Shown: in pieces, positions 17,118-26,372 of the stretch
How positions within the stretch are numbered: the stretch's first letter is position 1
Layout of the letters: each line of letters opens with the position of its first letter
NCBI RefSeq assembly: GCF_030209175.1
Contig: NZ_JARVSM010000001.1
Coordinates: 1,364,001 to 1,428,000 of the forward strand
Direction of reading: 5' to 3'
Length of the DNA: 64,000 nt
Source: Pseudomonas sp. efr-133-TYG-5
GTDB lineage: Bacteria; Pseudomonadota; Gammaproteobacteria; Pseudomonadales; Pseudomonadaceae
Program-made: the position numbers and the translations under genes
Notes under the pieces: model-generated
What the model was told of the DNA's origin: nothing
Seen by the model: only the letters and a program-made list of their open reading frames with translations
Databases searched by the model: none

Positions 17118-17315
17118 ATGCTCAATGATGACGACGCCCGCCTCCCGGTTGATCAGCCCCTTGCTGAATCTGATCATCCGATCGAACCATCGGCCACCCC
17201 CGGGGAGTCCGCTACGCCACCACGCCAACCCGTGCAACGCGCTGCCACAGGCACTACGAAACCCCACAGAAAAACCGGCAATCTCGACAGCCTGGGCGGC
17301 GGCAGGCTGCTCTGA
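17118..17315 (+). CDS. Doubtful short ORF, 65 residues
   Basis: ATG at 17118 is preceded by AAGGATG at 17104-17110. The product is polar, Pro/Glu/Asp-rich in its first half and basic in its second (TKPHRKTGNLDSLGGGRLL), with no recognisable domain. It occupies part of the 677-base gap between the oxidase operon and ccoG. It may be a real small gene, but composition alone could produce it. It has no obvious partner. Confidence 0.25.
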   Translation: MLNDDDARLPVDQPLAESDHPIEPSATPGESATPPRQPVQRAATGTTKPHRKTGNLDSLGGGRLL

Positions 17316-17672
17316 AGCCTGCTGGCACGCTTGCCTCAACCCGAGCCGGCCTGGGTCTCAAGCGAGGCCGGCTCGACCAAGGCCAGCCACGGTCCGGCCA
17401 GCGGACGGCGGCGCTTTGTCTTGCTCGGTCACGGCTCCCAAGGCGAACAATGAGTTAGCCGCCAGCACAAAACCGTCCATACTCAACAAGTCAATTGATC
17501 TGCATCAGGCTTTACCGCATTCGCTACACCAATAACGCGCGTCACCCAACGCGACCAAAGGTCGCACCCTTGAGCCAGAGCGACAGGCGTATCATTGCGC
17601 CAGTGCAACACCTCTTTCTGACCGCGGTCGGCACGTATCGACCGAGGCGTTTGTCCACTGCCGTGGGATGCA
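17316..17672. other. Gap before ccoG with a 10-bp hairpin
   Basis: No convincing gene. GAGCCGGCCT (17343-17352) and AGGCCGGCTC (17365-17374) form a perfect stem with a 12-base loop. The ANR box at 17495-17508 marks the promoter region of ccoG. Either the hairpin ends a short transcript or the gap hosts a small RNA. Confidence 0.45.
17495..17508 (+). promoter_or_regulatory. ANR/FNR box upstream of ccoG
   Basis: TTGAT-CTGC-ATCAG differs from TTGAT-N4-ATCAA only in the last base. It lies 164 bases upstream of the ccoG start, a distance that leaves room for a promoter and leader. Confidence 0.6.
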
Positions 17673-19091
17673 ATGATGAGCAACCAGATTCCGGTACACG
17701 ACGTCACACCACCGAGCAAAAACGCGAACAACAGCGTCGATCTCTACGCCTCTCGAGAAAAAATCTACACCCGTGCGTTCACCGGCCTGTTCCGCAATCT
17801 GCGGATGATCGGCGGTGCGACGCTGTTCCTGTTGTATTTCGGTACGGTGTGGCTGAACTGGGGCGGGCATCAGGCGGTGTGGTGGAACCTGCCGGAGCGC
17901 AAGTTCTTCATATTCGGCGCGACCTTCTGGCCGCAGGACTTCATTCTGCTCTCCGGCCTGCTGATCATCGCGGCGTTCGGCCTGTTCTTCATCACCGTCT
18001 ACGCCGGCCGCGTGTGGTGCGGCTACACCTGTCCGCAAAGCGTGTGGACATGGATCTTCATGTGGTGCGAAAAGGTCACCGAAGGCGACCGCAACCAGCG
18101 CATCAAACTCGACAAGGCGCCGATGAGCGCCAACAAATTCCTGCGCAAGTTCGCCAAGCATGCGCTGTGGCTGCTGATCGGTTTCGTCACCGGCATGACC
18201 TTCGTCGGCTACTTCTCGCCGATCCGCGAACTGGTGATCGAATTCTTCACCGGCCAGGCCGATGGCTGGTCGTATTTCTGGGTCGGCTTCTTCACCCTCG
18301 CCACCTACGGCAACGCCGGCTGGCTGCGCGAACAGGTGTGCATCTACATGTGTCCGTATGCGCGGTTCCAGAGCGTGATGTTCGACAAGGACACCCTGAT
18401 CGTCTCCTACGACCCGCGTCGCGGCGAAAGCCGGGGCCCGCGCAAGAAAGGTGTCGACTACAAGGCCCTGGGCCTGGGCGACTGCATCGACTGCACGATG
18501 TGCGTGCAGGTCTGCCCGACCGGTATCGACATCCGTGACGGCCTGCAGATCGAGTGCATCGGCTGCGCCGCGTGCATCGACGCCTGCGACAGCATCATGG
18601 ACAAGATGGACTACCCGCGCGGCCTCATCAGCTACACCACCGAACACAACCTGTCCGGGCAGAAAACCCATAAACTGCGTCCGCGCCTGATTGGCTACGC
18701 CGTGGTACTGCTGGCGATGATCAGTCTGCTGGTGGGCGCCTTCTTCATGCGCTCGCTGGTGGGTTTCGACGTCAGCAAGGACCGCGTGCTGTACCGCGAG
18801 AACGCTGAAGGGCGGATCGAAAACGTCTACAGCCTGAAAATCATGAACAAGGATCAGCGCGACCACACCTACCTGCTCGAAGCCACCGGCCTGCCGGATC
18901 TGCGCCTGCAAGGCAGGCGCGAGATCAAAGTCCCGGCCGGGGAAATCTTCAGCATGCCGGTCGAGTTGTCGAGCGCCCCGGAACAACTGCCGTCGAGCAC
19001 CAACGAGGTGAAATTCATCCTCAAGGACGCCGATGACGCCAGCGTCCACGTCGAAGCCAAGAGCCGATTCATCGGCCCACAAAATCGTTGA
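17673..19091 (+). CDS. ccoG: Cytochrome oxidase accessory protein CcoG
   Basis: 472 residues. Membrane segments at about 40-60, 88-108, 160-180 and 195-215, then another near 340-360, and a cytosolic ferredoxin-like part with cysteines in CIDCTMCVQVCP (from residue 271) and CIGCAACIDACD, able to hold two 4Fe-4S clusters. A C-terminal periplasmic Ig-like domain follows. CcoG (RdxA/FixG) acts in copper handling for cbb3 oxidase assembly, with a proposed Cu(II) reductase activity. ATG at 17673 and 17676 are both possible. It begins a ccoG-fixH-ccoI-ccoS run. Confidence 0.94.
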   Translation: MMSNQIPVHDVTPPSKNANNSVDLYASREKIYTRAFTGLFRNLRMIGGATLFLLYFGTVWLNWGGHQAVWWNLPERKFFIFGATFWPQDFILLSGLLIIAAFGLFFITVYAGRVWCGYTCPQSVWTWIFMWCEKVTEGDRNQRIKLDKAPMSANKFLRKFAKHALWLLIGFVTGMTFVGYFSPIRELVIEFFTGQADGWSYFWVGFFTLATYGNAGWLREQVCIYMCPYARFQSVMFDKDTLIVSYDPRRGESRGPRKKGVDYKALGLGDCIDCTMCVQVCPTGIDIRDGLQIECIGCAACIDACDSIMDKMDYPRGLISYTTEHNLSGQKTHKLRPRLIGYAVVLLAMISLLVGAFFMRSLVGFDVSKDRVLYRENAEGRIENVYSLKIMNKDQRDHTYLLEATGLPDLRLQGRREIKVPAGEIFSMPVELSSAPEQLPSSTNEVKFILKDADDASVHVEAKSRFIGPQNR

Positions 19092-19102
19092 GAGAACTGC
19101 CC

Positions 19103-19642
19103 ATGCCCGCAGCAAACGCCGCAAGTCCCTGGTACAAGCACCTCTGGCCATGGATCATCATCGCGATTCTGGCCTGTTCGGTGACCCTGACCCTGTCCAT
19201 GGTGACCATTGCGGTGAATAACCCGGACAACCTGGTCAACGACAACTACTACGAGGCCGGCAAGGGCATCAACCGTTCGCTGGACCGTGAGCTGCTGGCG
19301 CAGACCCTGAAGATGCGCGCCGCCGTGCACCTGGATGAGGTCACCGGCGAAGTCGACCTGCGCCTGAGCGGCGACAGCCAACCGAAAACCCTGGAGCTGA
19401 ACCTGATCTCGCCGACCCAGCCGGAGAAGGATCGCAAGATCGTCCTGGCCCGCAGCGACACCGAACAGGGTCGCTACATCGGCCAGCTGACGGACAAGAT
19501 CGAAGGCCGGCGCTTTGTCGAATTGCTCGGTACCCAGGACGATCACGTGTGGCGCATGTTCGAGGAAGAGCTGGTCAGCCATGACAAGGATTTGTTGCTG
19601 GGCGATGAACCGCTGCAGGGCGCTGAAGACCTGAAGAAATAA
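19103..19642 (+). CDS. ccoH: FixH family protein (CcoH)
   Basis: 179 residues with one N-terminal membrane helix (LWPWIIIAILACSVTLTLSMVTI) and a periplasmic domain opening with NPDNLVNDNYYEAGKGINRSLDRE, the hallmark of FixH/CcoH. The family is needed for stable assembly of cbb3 oxidase. The ATG at 19103 follows GAGAGAAC. The TTG-initiated frame from 19088 overlaps ccoG by four bases and is less likely. The gap to ccoI holds a REP doublet. Confidence 0.9.
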   Translation: MPAANAASPWYKHLWPWIIIAILACSVTLTLSMVTIAVNNPDNLVNDNYYEAGKGINRSLDRELLAQTLKMRAAVHLDEVTGEVDLRLSGDSQPKTLELNLISPTQPEKDRKIVLARSDTEQGRYIGQLTDKIEGRRFVELLGTQDDHVWRMFEEELVSHDKDLLLGDEPLQGAEDLKK

Positions 19643-19652
19643 GCCTGACTCT

Positions 19653-19764
19653 GATCGTGCCCACGCGCTGCGTGGGCACGCAGCCAGGGACGCTCCGCGT
19701 CCCAGCCGAAGCGGACGCGGAGCGTCCGGGGAGGCATTCCCGCGCGGAACGTGGGAACGATCAT
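19653..19764. repeat. REP doublet, CGTTCCCACGC type
   Basis: GATCGTGCCCACGCGCTGCG at the left and CGGAACGTGGGAACGATCAT at the right are inverted copies, with two inner GGACGCTCCGCGTCC-like arms. It lies inside the ccoH-ccoI gap and may shape processing of the polycistronic message. Confidence 0.85.
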
Positions 19765-19775
19765 CGGAACGCCTC

Positions 19776-22226
19776 ATGACCATTCCAACCCCCTGCTACC
19801 ACTGCGCCCTGCCCGTCCCGTCGGGCAGCCGCTTCACCGCCGTCGTGCTCGGGGCATCCCGCGAGTTCTGCTGCCCCGGCTGCCAGGCCGTGGCCGAAGC
19901 CATCGTCGCCGGCGGGCTGGACAGCTATTACCAGCACCGCAGCGAAGCCTCGGCCAACCCCGAAGCGTTGCCGGTGCAACTGGTCGATGAGCTTGAGCTG
20001 TACGACCGCGCCGACGTGCAGCAACCCTTCGTGCGCCACGAGGGCGAACTGGCTGAGACCACGCTACTGATGGAAGGCATCAGTTGCGCCGCGTGCGGCT
20101 GGCTGATCGAGAAACACCTGCGCACCCTGCCCGCCGTGGCCGAGGCGCGACTCAACCTGTCCAACCATCGCCTGCATGTGCGCTGGGCCGATGCACAGCT
20201 GCCGCTGAGCCAGATCCTCGCCGAGCTGCGTCATATCGGTTACGCCGCCCACCCGTATCAGGCCGACCGCGCCAGCGAACAACTGGCCAGCGAGAACCGC
20301 CTCGCCCTGCGCCAGCTCGGCGTCGCCGGTCTGCTGTGGTTCCAGGCGATGATGGCAACCATGGCCACCTGGCCGGAATTCAACATCGACCTCAGCCCCG
20401 AACTGCACACGATCCTGCGCTGGGTCGCGCTGTTCCTGACCACGCCGATTGTGTTCTACAGCTGCGCGCCCTTTTTCAAAGGGGCGATGCGCGATCTGCG
20501 CACCCGCCACCTGACCATGGACGTGTCGGTCTCGCTGGCCATCGGCAGCGCCTACGTCGCCGGGATCTGGACATCGATCACCGGGGTGGGCGAGCTGTAT
20601 TTCGACGCGGTGGGCATGTTTGCGCTGTTCCTGCTCGCCGGACGCTACCTCGAACGCCGTGCCCGCGAGCGCACCGCCGCCGCCACCGCGCAACTGGTCA
20701 ATCTGTTGCCGGCGTCGTGCCTGCGCCTCGATGACGCCGGCCAGAGCGAGCGCATTCTGCTCAGCGAGCTGCGTCTGGGCGACCGCGTGCTGGTGCAGCC
20801 CGGCTCGGTGCTGCCGGCGGACGGCAGGATCGTCGACGGCCAGTCGAGCATCGACGAATCGCTGCTCACCGGTGAATACCTGCCGCAACCACGCACGGCG
20901 GGCGATGCGGTGACCGCCGGGACGCTGAATGTCGAAGGCGCGCTGACGGTCGAAGTCCAGGCGCTGGGCCAGGACACGCGGCTGTCGGCGATTGTCCGCC
21001 TGCTCGACCGCGCCCAGGCCGAGAAGCCGCGACTGGCGGAAATCGCCGATCGCGCCGCGCAATGGTTCCTCCTGCTGTCGTTGATCGCCGCGGCGGCCAT
21101 CGGCCTGTTGTGGTGGCAACTGGACGCGTCGCGCGCGTTCTGGATCGTCCTGGCGATGCTGGTGGCGACCTGCCCATGCGCACTGTCCCTGGCCACCCCG
21201 ACCGCGCTCACTGCCGCCACCGGCACCCTGCACAAACTCGGCTTGCTGCTGACCCGCGGTCATGTGCTGGAAGGCCTGAACCAGATCGACACGGTGATTT
21301 TCGACAAGACCGGCACCCTGACCGAGGGGCGCCTGGTGTTGCGTTCGATCCGCCCCCTCGGCGCGCTGAACAGCGACCAGTGCCTGAGCCTCGCCGCCGC
21401 CCTGGAGAACCGTTCCGAGCACCCGATTGCCCGCGCCTTCGGCCGTGCGCCGCTGGCCGCCGAGGATGTGCACAGCACTCCGGGGCTGGGCCTGGAAGGT
21501 CGGGTCGGCGACCAACGCCTGCGCATCGGTCAGGCCGCGTTCGTCTGCGCTATGAGCAAGGCAGCGGTGCCGCCGATGCCGGCTGAGCCAGGGCAATGGC
21601 TGCTGCTCGGCGATGGCCATGGCCCGCTGGCCTGGTTCGGCCTCGACGACCGCCTGCGTGACGACGCCCCGGCCCTGCTCGCTGCGTGCCAGGCGCGGGG
21701 CTGGCGTACGCTGCTGTTGTCGGGCGACAGTTCGCCGATGGTCGCCAGTGTCGCCGCCGAACTGGGCATCGACGAGGCCCGTGGCGGCCTGCGTCCGGAC
21801 GACAAGCTGCAAGTGCTGCAACAACTGCACAAGGACGGACGCAAGGTGTTGATGCTCGGTGACGGGGTCAACGATGTGCCCGTGCTCGCCGCCGCCGACA
21901 TCAGCGTGGCGATGGGCTCGGCCACCGACCTGGCCAAGACCAGTGCCGATGCGGTGCTGCTGTCCAACCGCCTCGACGCCCTGGTACAGGCCTTCACCCT
22001 CGCGCGCCGCACCCGCCGGGTCATCATCGAGAACCTGCTGTGGGCGGCGCTGTACAATGGCTTCATGTTGCCGTTCGCCGCCCTCGGCTGGATCACTCCG
22101 GTATGGGCCGCGGTCGGTATGTCGATCAGTTCGTTGACCGTGGTGCTCAATGCCCTGCGCCTGACCCGCCCGCCGGGTGCGCCGGCGGTCGGCAGCCGGT
22201 CAGAAACCCGCCCGTTGCCGGCCTGA
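19776..22226 (+). CDS. ccoI: Copper-translocating P-type ATPase CcoI/FixI
   Basis: 816 residues. The N-terminus has a cysteine-rich metal-binding part (CYHCALPVP, then REFCCPGCQAV). A heavy-metal-associated domain follows with GISCAACGW (Cys104 and Cys107), then eight membrane helices. The ion-binding CPC motif is at 466-468, the phosphorylated Asp510 in DKTGTLTEG, and the hinge is GDGVNDVPVLAAA. This is a P1B-type ATPase that supplies copper for cbb3 oxidase maturation, as distinct from detoxification CopA. It starts 11 bases after a REP doublet and precedes ccoS by 22 bases. Confidence 0.95.
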   Translation: MTIPTPCYHCALPVPSGSRFTAVVLGASREFCCPGCQAVAEAIVAGGLDSYYQHRSEASANPEALPVQLVDELELYDRADVQQPFVRHEGELAETTLLMEGISCAACGWLIEKHLRTLPAVAEARLNLSNHRLHVRWADAQLPLSQILAELRHIGYAAHPYQADRASEQLASENRLALRQLGVAGLLWFQAMMATMATWPEFNIDLSPELHTILRWVALFLTTPIVFYSCAPFFKGAMRDLRTRHLTMDVSVSLAIGSAYVAGIWTSITGVGELYFDAVGMFALFLLAGRYLERRARERTAAATAQLVNLLPASCLRLDDAGQSERILLSELRLGDRVLVQPGSVLPADGRIVDGQSSIDESLLTGEYLPQPRTAGDAVTAGTLNVEGALTVEVQALGQDTRLSAIVRLLDRAQAEKPRLAEIADRAAQWFLLLSLIAAAAIGLLWWQLDASRAFWIVLAMLVATCPCALSLATPTALTAATGTLHKLGLLLTRGHVLEGLNQIDTVIFDKTGTLTEGRLVLRSIRPLGALNSDQCLSLAAALENRSEHPIARAFGRAPLAAEDVHSTPGLGLEGRVGDQRLRIGQAAFVCAMSKAAVPPMPAEPGQWLLLGDGHGPLAWFGLDDRLRDDAPALLAACQARGWRTLLLSGDSSPMVASVAAELGIDEARGGLRPDDKLQVLQQLHKDGRKVLMLGDGVNDVPVLAAADISVAMGSATDLAKTSADAVLLSNRLDALVQAFTLARRTRRVIIENLLWAALYNGFMLPFAALGWITPVWAAVGMSISSLTVVLNALRLTRPPGAPAVGSRSETRPLPA

Positions 22227-22248
22227 GCCGCGCGGGCCTGGAGTACCG

Positions 22249-22461
22249 ATGCCAGCTCTCTACGTGATGATCCCGGCCGCCCTGCTGATCGTGGCCATCG
22301 CCGTGTACATCTTTTTCTGGGCGGTGGACAGCGGCCAGTACGACGACCTCGACGGCCCGGCCCACAGCATCCTGTTCGATGACCAGGACCCGAACCACAC
22401 CGCGGCGGTGGACGAAGCCAAAGCGGCGCAACCGGACGACAAGGCGCCACCCCATGCTTGA
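22249..22461 (+). CDS. ccoS: cbb3 oxidase assembly protein CcoS
   Basis: 70 residues with one N-terminal membrane helix (MIPAALLIVAIAVYIFFWAV), then DSGQYDDLDGPAHSILFDDQ, the conserved CcoS segment, and a polar tail. CcoS is required for cofactor insertion into cbb3 oxidase. The ATG at 22249 has GGAG at 22240-22243; the longer frame upstream overlaps ccoI. The 3' end overlaps the next gene by eight bases. Confidence 0.9.
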   Translation: MPALYVMIPAALLIVAIAVYIFFWAVDSGQYDDLDGPAHSILFDDQDPNHTAAVDEAKAAQPDDKAPPHA

Positions 22462-23137
22462 GTTGGCGCCCCTGCTGGTTTCGGCGCTGATCCTCGGCCT
22501 GCTGGGCGGCGGCCATTGCCTGGGCATGTGCGGCGGCCTGATGGGCGCGCTGACTCTGGCGATCCCCAAGGAGCAGCGCAGCCGGCGCTTTCGCCTGCTG
22601 CTGGCGTACAACTTCGGGCGCATCCTCAGCTACGCCACGGCCGGGCTGCTGATTGGCCTGGCCGGATGGGCGGTGGCCAACAGCCCGGCCGCGCTGTTCA
22701 TGCGCGTGCTGGCGGGCCTGTTGCTGATCGCCATGGGCCTGTATCTGGCGGGCTGGTGGAGTGGCCTGACCCGCATCGAAAGCCTCGGTCGCGGTTTGTG
22801 GCGCTACATCCAGCCAGTGGCCAACCGCCTGCTGCCGGTGTCGACGCTGCCCCGCGCCTTGTTGCTCGGCGCGCTGTGGGGCTGGCTGCCGTGCGGACTG
22901 GTCTACAGCACCTTGTTGTGGTCGGCGAGCCAGGGCAATGCGCTGGACAGTGCGTTGTTGATGCTCGCGTTCGGCCTCGGGACCTGGCCGGTGCTGCTCG
23001 CCACCGGGCTTGCCGCCGAACGGGTGACCGCGCTGTTGCGCAAACGCAGCGTGCGCATGGCCGGCGGTTTGCTGGTGATCGTGTTCGGCATCTGGACCCT
23101 GCCGGGACCGCATCAGCACTGGCTGATGGGTCATTGA
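22454..23137 (+). CDS. TauE/SafE-like membrane protein of the cbb3 maturation locus
   Basis: 227 residues with six or seven hydrophobic segments. The N-terminus GLLGGGHCLGMCGGLMGAL carries the paired histidine and cysteine pattern typical of the cytochrome-maturation branch of this family. Such proteins next to ccoS probably help with copper or haem delivery to cbb3 oxidase. The start overlaps ccoS by eight bases, which points to coupling. The transported substrate is not evident from sequence. Confidence 0.85.
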   Translation: MLELAPLLVSALILGLLGGGHCLGMCGGLMGALTLAIPKEQRSRRFRLLLAYNFGRILSYATAGLLIGLAGWAVANSPAALFMRVLAGLLLIAMGLYLAGWWSGLTRIESLGRGLWRYIQPVANRLLPVSTLPRALLLGALWGWLPCGLVYSTLLWSASQGNALDSALLMLAFGLGTWPVLLATGLAAERVTALLRKRSVRMAGGLLVIVFGIWTLPGPHQHWLMGH

Positions 23138-23231
23138 AAATCCCCACACCGCAGCCTTCGGCAGTACTTGCAGAGCGACGCACTCAAGATGCAGGCGCTG
23201 CCGCAGGCGGCGAGTTTTTGCTCCTATGCGC

Positions 23232-23245
23232 TTGATGCAAATCAA
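23232..23245 (+). promoter_or_regulatory. Perfect ANR/FNR box upstream of hemN
   Basis: TTGAT-GCAA-ATCAA matches the consensus at all ten specified bases. It is 63 bases ahead of the hemN ATG, a suitable place for activation. Confidence 0.85.
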
Positions 23246-23308
23246 GAGCCCCCGCGCCGCGCCCCGATAGACTCGCCACACTGCCAGCCTATCCGGGGGA
23301 ATGCCCGC

Positions 23309-24691
23309 ATGCTCGACGCCATTCGTTGGGACACTGATCTGATCCGCCGCTACGACCTGGCGGGGCCGCGCTACACCTCGTACCCGACAGCCGTGCAATT
23401 TCACAGTCAGGTCGGCACCTTCGACCTGTTCCACGCCCTGCGCGACAGCCGCAAGGCCCTGCGCCCGTTGTCGCTGTACGTGCACGTGCCGTTCTGCGCG
23501 AACATTTGCTACTACTGCGCCTGCAACAAGGTCATTACCAAGGATCGCGGTCGGGCCCTGCCCTACCTGCAACGACTCGAACAGGAGATCCAGCTGATCG
23601 CCTGCCACCTCGACCCGGGGCAGAAAGTCGAGCAGCTGCACTTTGGCGGCGGCACCCCGACCTTCCTCAGCCACGATGAACTGCGGCAACTGATGGCGCA
23701 GCTGCGCAAGCACTTCAACCTGCTCGACGACGATTCCGGCGACTACGGCATCGAAATCGACCCGCGCGAGGCCGACTGGTCGACCATGGGCCTGCTGCGC
23801 GAGCTGGGCTTCAATCGCGTCAGCATCGGCCTGCAGGATCTCGATCCGGCGGTGCAACGCGCGGTCAACCGCCTGCAAAGCCTGGAAGAAACCCGGGCGG
23901 TGATCGACGCTGCGCGCACCCTGCAATTTCGCTCGATCAACATCGACCTGATCTACGGCTTGCCCAAGCAGACCCCGGACAATTTCGCCCGCACCGTCGA
24001 GGAAGTCATCAGCCTGCAGCCGGACCGGCTCTCGGTGTTCAACTATGCGCATTTGCCGGAACGCTTCATGCCGCAGCGGCGGATCAACGGCAATGAACTG
24101 CCGGCACCGGCGCAGAAACTGGAGATGCTGCAGCGCACCATCGAACAACTGACCGCCGCCGGTTACCGCTACATCGGCATGGACCACTTCGCCCTGCCCG
24201 ACGATGAACTGGCGATTGCCCAGGAAGAATCGACCCTGCAACGCAACTTCCAAGGCTACACCACCCATGGCCACTGCGACCTGATTGGCCTCGGCGTATC
24301 GGCGATCAGCCAGATCGGCGACCTGTACTGCCAGAACAGCAGCGACCTCAATCACTACCAGAACACCCTGGCCGCCGCGCAACTGGCGACCAGTCGCGGC
24401 CTGGTGTGCAACGCCGACGACCGCCTGCGCCGGGCAGTGATTCAACAGCTGATCTGCAATTTCAACCTGGAATTCGCCGCTATCGAGCAAGCCTTCAACA
24501 TCGACTTCCAGGGCTATTTCGGCGCGCTCTGGGCGCAGCTGCAAGGCATGGCCAATGACGGCCTGATCGAACTGAGTCGGGAGCGGATCCGCGTGCTGCC
24601 TGCCGGCCGCCTGCTGGTACGGTCGGTGTGCATGGTCTTCGATGCCTACCTGGAACAGCAGAACCGTCAGCGTTTTTCCCGGGTGATCTGA
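23309..24691 (+). CDS. hemN: Oxygen-independent coproporphyrinogen III oxidase
   Basis: 460 residues, near the usual HemN length. The radical-SAM cysteines are in CANICYYCACN (Cys63, Cys67, Cys70), followed by the QLHFGGGTPTFLS glycine motif. The enzyme decarboxylates coproporphyrinogen III to protoporphyrinogen IX in haem synthesis without oxygen. ATG at 23309 follows GGGGGAA. The perfect ANR box and nearby anr gene indicate induction when oxygen falls, when the haem-rich cbb3 oxidases are also made. Confidence 0.96.
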   Translation: MLDAIRWDTDLIRRYDLAGPRYTSYPTAVQFHSQVGTFDLFHALRDSRKALRPLSLYVHVPFCANICYYCACNKVITKDRGRALPYLQRLEQEIQLIACHLDPGQKVEQLHFGGGTPTFLSHDELRQLMAQLRKHFNLLDDDSGDYGIEIDPREADWSTMGLLRELGFNRVSIGLQDLDPAVQRAVNRLQSLEETRAVIDAARTLQFRSINIDLIYGLPKQTPDNFARTVEEVISLQPDRLSVFNYAHLPERFMPQRRINGNELPAPAQKLEMLQRTIEQLTAAGYRYIGMDHFALPDDELAIAQEESTLQRNFQGYTTHGHCDLIGLGVSAISQIGDLYCQNSSDLNHYQNTLAAAQLATSRGLVCNADDRLRRAVIQQLICNFNLEFAAIEQAFNIDFQGYFGALWAQLQGMANDGLIELSRERIRVLPAGRLLVRSVCMVFDAYLEQQNRQRFSRVI

Positions 24692-24860
24692 AGCGTTCTG
24701 CTGATGAATCCGCTGGCTGCCGAGTCTCGCAGAAACCCGATGCCCAACGTTTGCCCTGCGGCCTTATGCCCGCGGGGCAATCTCGCCACAGACTGGCCTG
24801 AATGTCCTCCCGTGGGTTACCCTTACGGCTTATGTGTGTTTTCCCACAAGGATTTAAGAA

Positions 24861-25595
24861 ATGTCCGAGCCAGTTAAACTGCGCGCTCACAACCAGGCCC
24901 ATTGCAAGGATTGCAGCCTGGCTCCTCTCTGCCTGCCACTTTCTCTGAATCTGGAAGACATGGATGCGCTGGACGAAATCGTTAAACGCGGCCGCCCGTT
25001 GAAAAAGGGTGAGTTCCTGTTCCGCCAGGGCGACACGTTCGATTCCGTTTATGCAGTACGCTCCGGCGCCCTGAAGACCTTCAGCCTGAGCGACACCGGC
25101 GAAGAACAACTGACCGGTTTCCACCTGCCGAGCGAGCTGGTCGGCCTGTCCGGCATGGACACCGAGAAACATCCGGTGTCCGCTCAGGCACTGGAAACCA
25201 CATCGGTGTGCGAAATCCCCTTCGAACGCCTCGACGAACTGGCCCTGCAACTGCCACAGCTGCGCCGCCAGTTGATGCGAGTGATGAGCCGGGAAATCCG
25301 CGACGACCAGCAGATGATGCTGCTGCTGTCGAAGAAAACCGCCGACGAGCGCATCGCTACCTTCCTGGTCAACCTGTCCGCGCGCTTCCGCGCTCGCGGC
25401 TTCTCGGCCAACCAGTTCCGCCTGAGCATGTCGCGCAACGAAATCGGTAATTACCTGGGCCTGGCGGTGGAAACCGTGTCGCGGGTGTTCACCCGCTTCC
25501 AGCAGAACGAACTGATCGCCGCCGAGGGCAAGGAAATCCACATCCTCGATCCGATCCAGCTCTGCGCCCTGGCCGGCGGCTCGCTCGACGGCTGA
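24861..25595 (+). CDS. anr: Anaerobic regulator ANR (FNR family)
   Basis: 244 residues. The N-terminal cluster [10 protein letters not shown] supplies Cys15, Cys18 and Cys24, and Cys117 in TSVCEIP completes the four ligands of an oxygen-labile 4Fe-4S cluster. A cyclic-nucleotide-like beta-barrel domain and dimer helix follow, then the DNA-recognition helix with [16 protein letters not shown], whose E-x2-SR residues read TTGAT half-sites. The protein activates micro-oxic genes. No good ANR box is seen upstream of anr itself. It follows hemN by 169 bases. Confidence 0.96.
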   Translation: MSEPVKLRAHNQAHCKDCSLAPLCLPLSLNLEDMDALDEIVKRGRPLKKGEFLFRQGDTFDSVYAVRSGALKTFSLSDTGEEQLTGFHLPSELVGLSGMDTEKHPVSAQALETTSVCEIPFERLDELALQLPQLRRQLMRVMSREIRDDQQMMLLLSKKTADERIATFLVNLSARFRARGFSANQFRLSMSRNEIGNYLGLAVETVSRVFTRFQQNELIAAEGKEIHILDPIQLCALAGGSLDG

Positions 25596-25673
25596 TCTCG
25601 ACCCGCGGCCGAGCGAACCGTTTCAGCCGCGGGTATACTGCGCCGTTTGCAGCCCTGCCAGGACACTTCGACG

Positions 25674-26222
25674 ATGGTCTTCGACTCCTTCGACATCAAA
25701 TCCTTGATCCGCCCCGTGATCGACTTCCCGAAACCGGGCGTGATCTTTCGCGACATCACCCCGCTGTTCCAGTCGCCGACGGCCTTGCGCCTGGTGATGG
25801 ACAGCTTCGCCCACCGCTATGTGGAAGCTGACTTCACGCATATCGGCGCGATGGATGCGCGGGGTTTCCTGATCGGTTCGGTGCTGGCCTATCAGCTGAA
25901 CAAGCCCCTGGTGCTGTTCCGCAAGCAAGGCAAACTGCCGGCCGACGTGCTGGCCGAAGGTTACGCGACCGAGTACGGCGAAGCGTTTCTCGAAGTGCAC
26001 GCCGACAGCCTGTGCGAAGGCGACTCGGTGGTGATGTTCGATGACCTGATCGCCACCGGCGGCACGTTGATCGCAGCGGCCAACCTGATCCGCCGCATGG
26101 GCGCCCGGGTGCACGAAGCGGCCGCGATCATCGACCTGCCGGAGCTGGGAGGTTCGCAGCGCCTGCAGGACATGGGCATTCCGACCTTCTGCCTGACCCA
26201 GTTTGCCCTGACTGACATGTAA
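25674..26222 (+). CDS. apt: Adenine phosphoribosyltransferase
   Basis: 182 residues. The PRPP-binding loop [11 protein letters not shown] is at about 121-131 and the N-terminal [16 protein letters not shown] is typical of Apt. The enzyme salvages adenine to AMP using PRPP. I chose ATG at 25674 because the protein then aligns with the known Pseudomonas start MxFDxFxIKxLIRP. It follows anr by 78 bases and is probably independent of the oxygen regulon. A REP doublet follows. Confidence 0.96.
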   Translation: MVFDSFDIKSLIRPVIDFPKPGVIFRDITPLFQSPTALRLVMDSFAHRYVEADFTHIGAMDARGFLIGSVLAYQLNKPLVLFRKQGKLPADVLAEGYATEYGEAFLEVHADSLCEGDSVVMFDDLIATGGTLIAAANLIRRMGARVHEAAAIIDLPELGGSQRLQDMGIPTFCLTQFALTDM

Positions 26223-26238
26223 GCAACCCTGCGCCACC

Positions 26239-26350
26239 GATCGTTCCCACGCTCTGCGTGGGAACGCCTCAACGGACGCTCCGCGTTCGGCTTTGGAAGG
26301 GACGCAGAGCGTCCCGGGCGGTGTTCCCACGCAGAGCGTGGAAACAATCA
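26239..26350. repeat. REP doublet, CGTTCCCACGC type
   Basis: GATCGTTCCCACGCTCTGCG and its inverted counterpart TTCCCACGCAGAGCGTGG flank two inner GGACGCTCCGCGTTC-type arms. Located between converging apt and the acyl-CoA dehydrogenase gene. Confidence 0.88.
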
Positions 26351-26372
26351 GTCCTCCGCGTGGGGCTATCGC

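Noticed and set aside
21530..24544. A 1004-codon minus-strand open frame opposite ccoI, ccoS and hemN
   Set aside because: It spans several recognised genes on the other strand and is Gln/Arg/Ala-rich, a typical antisense composition.
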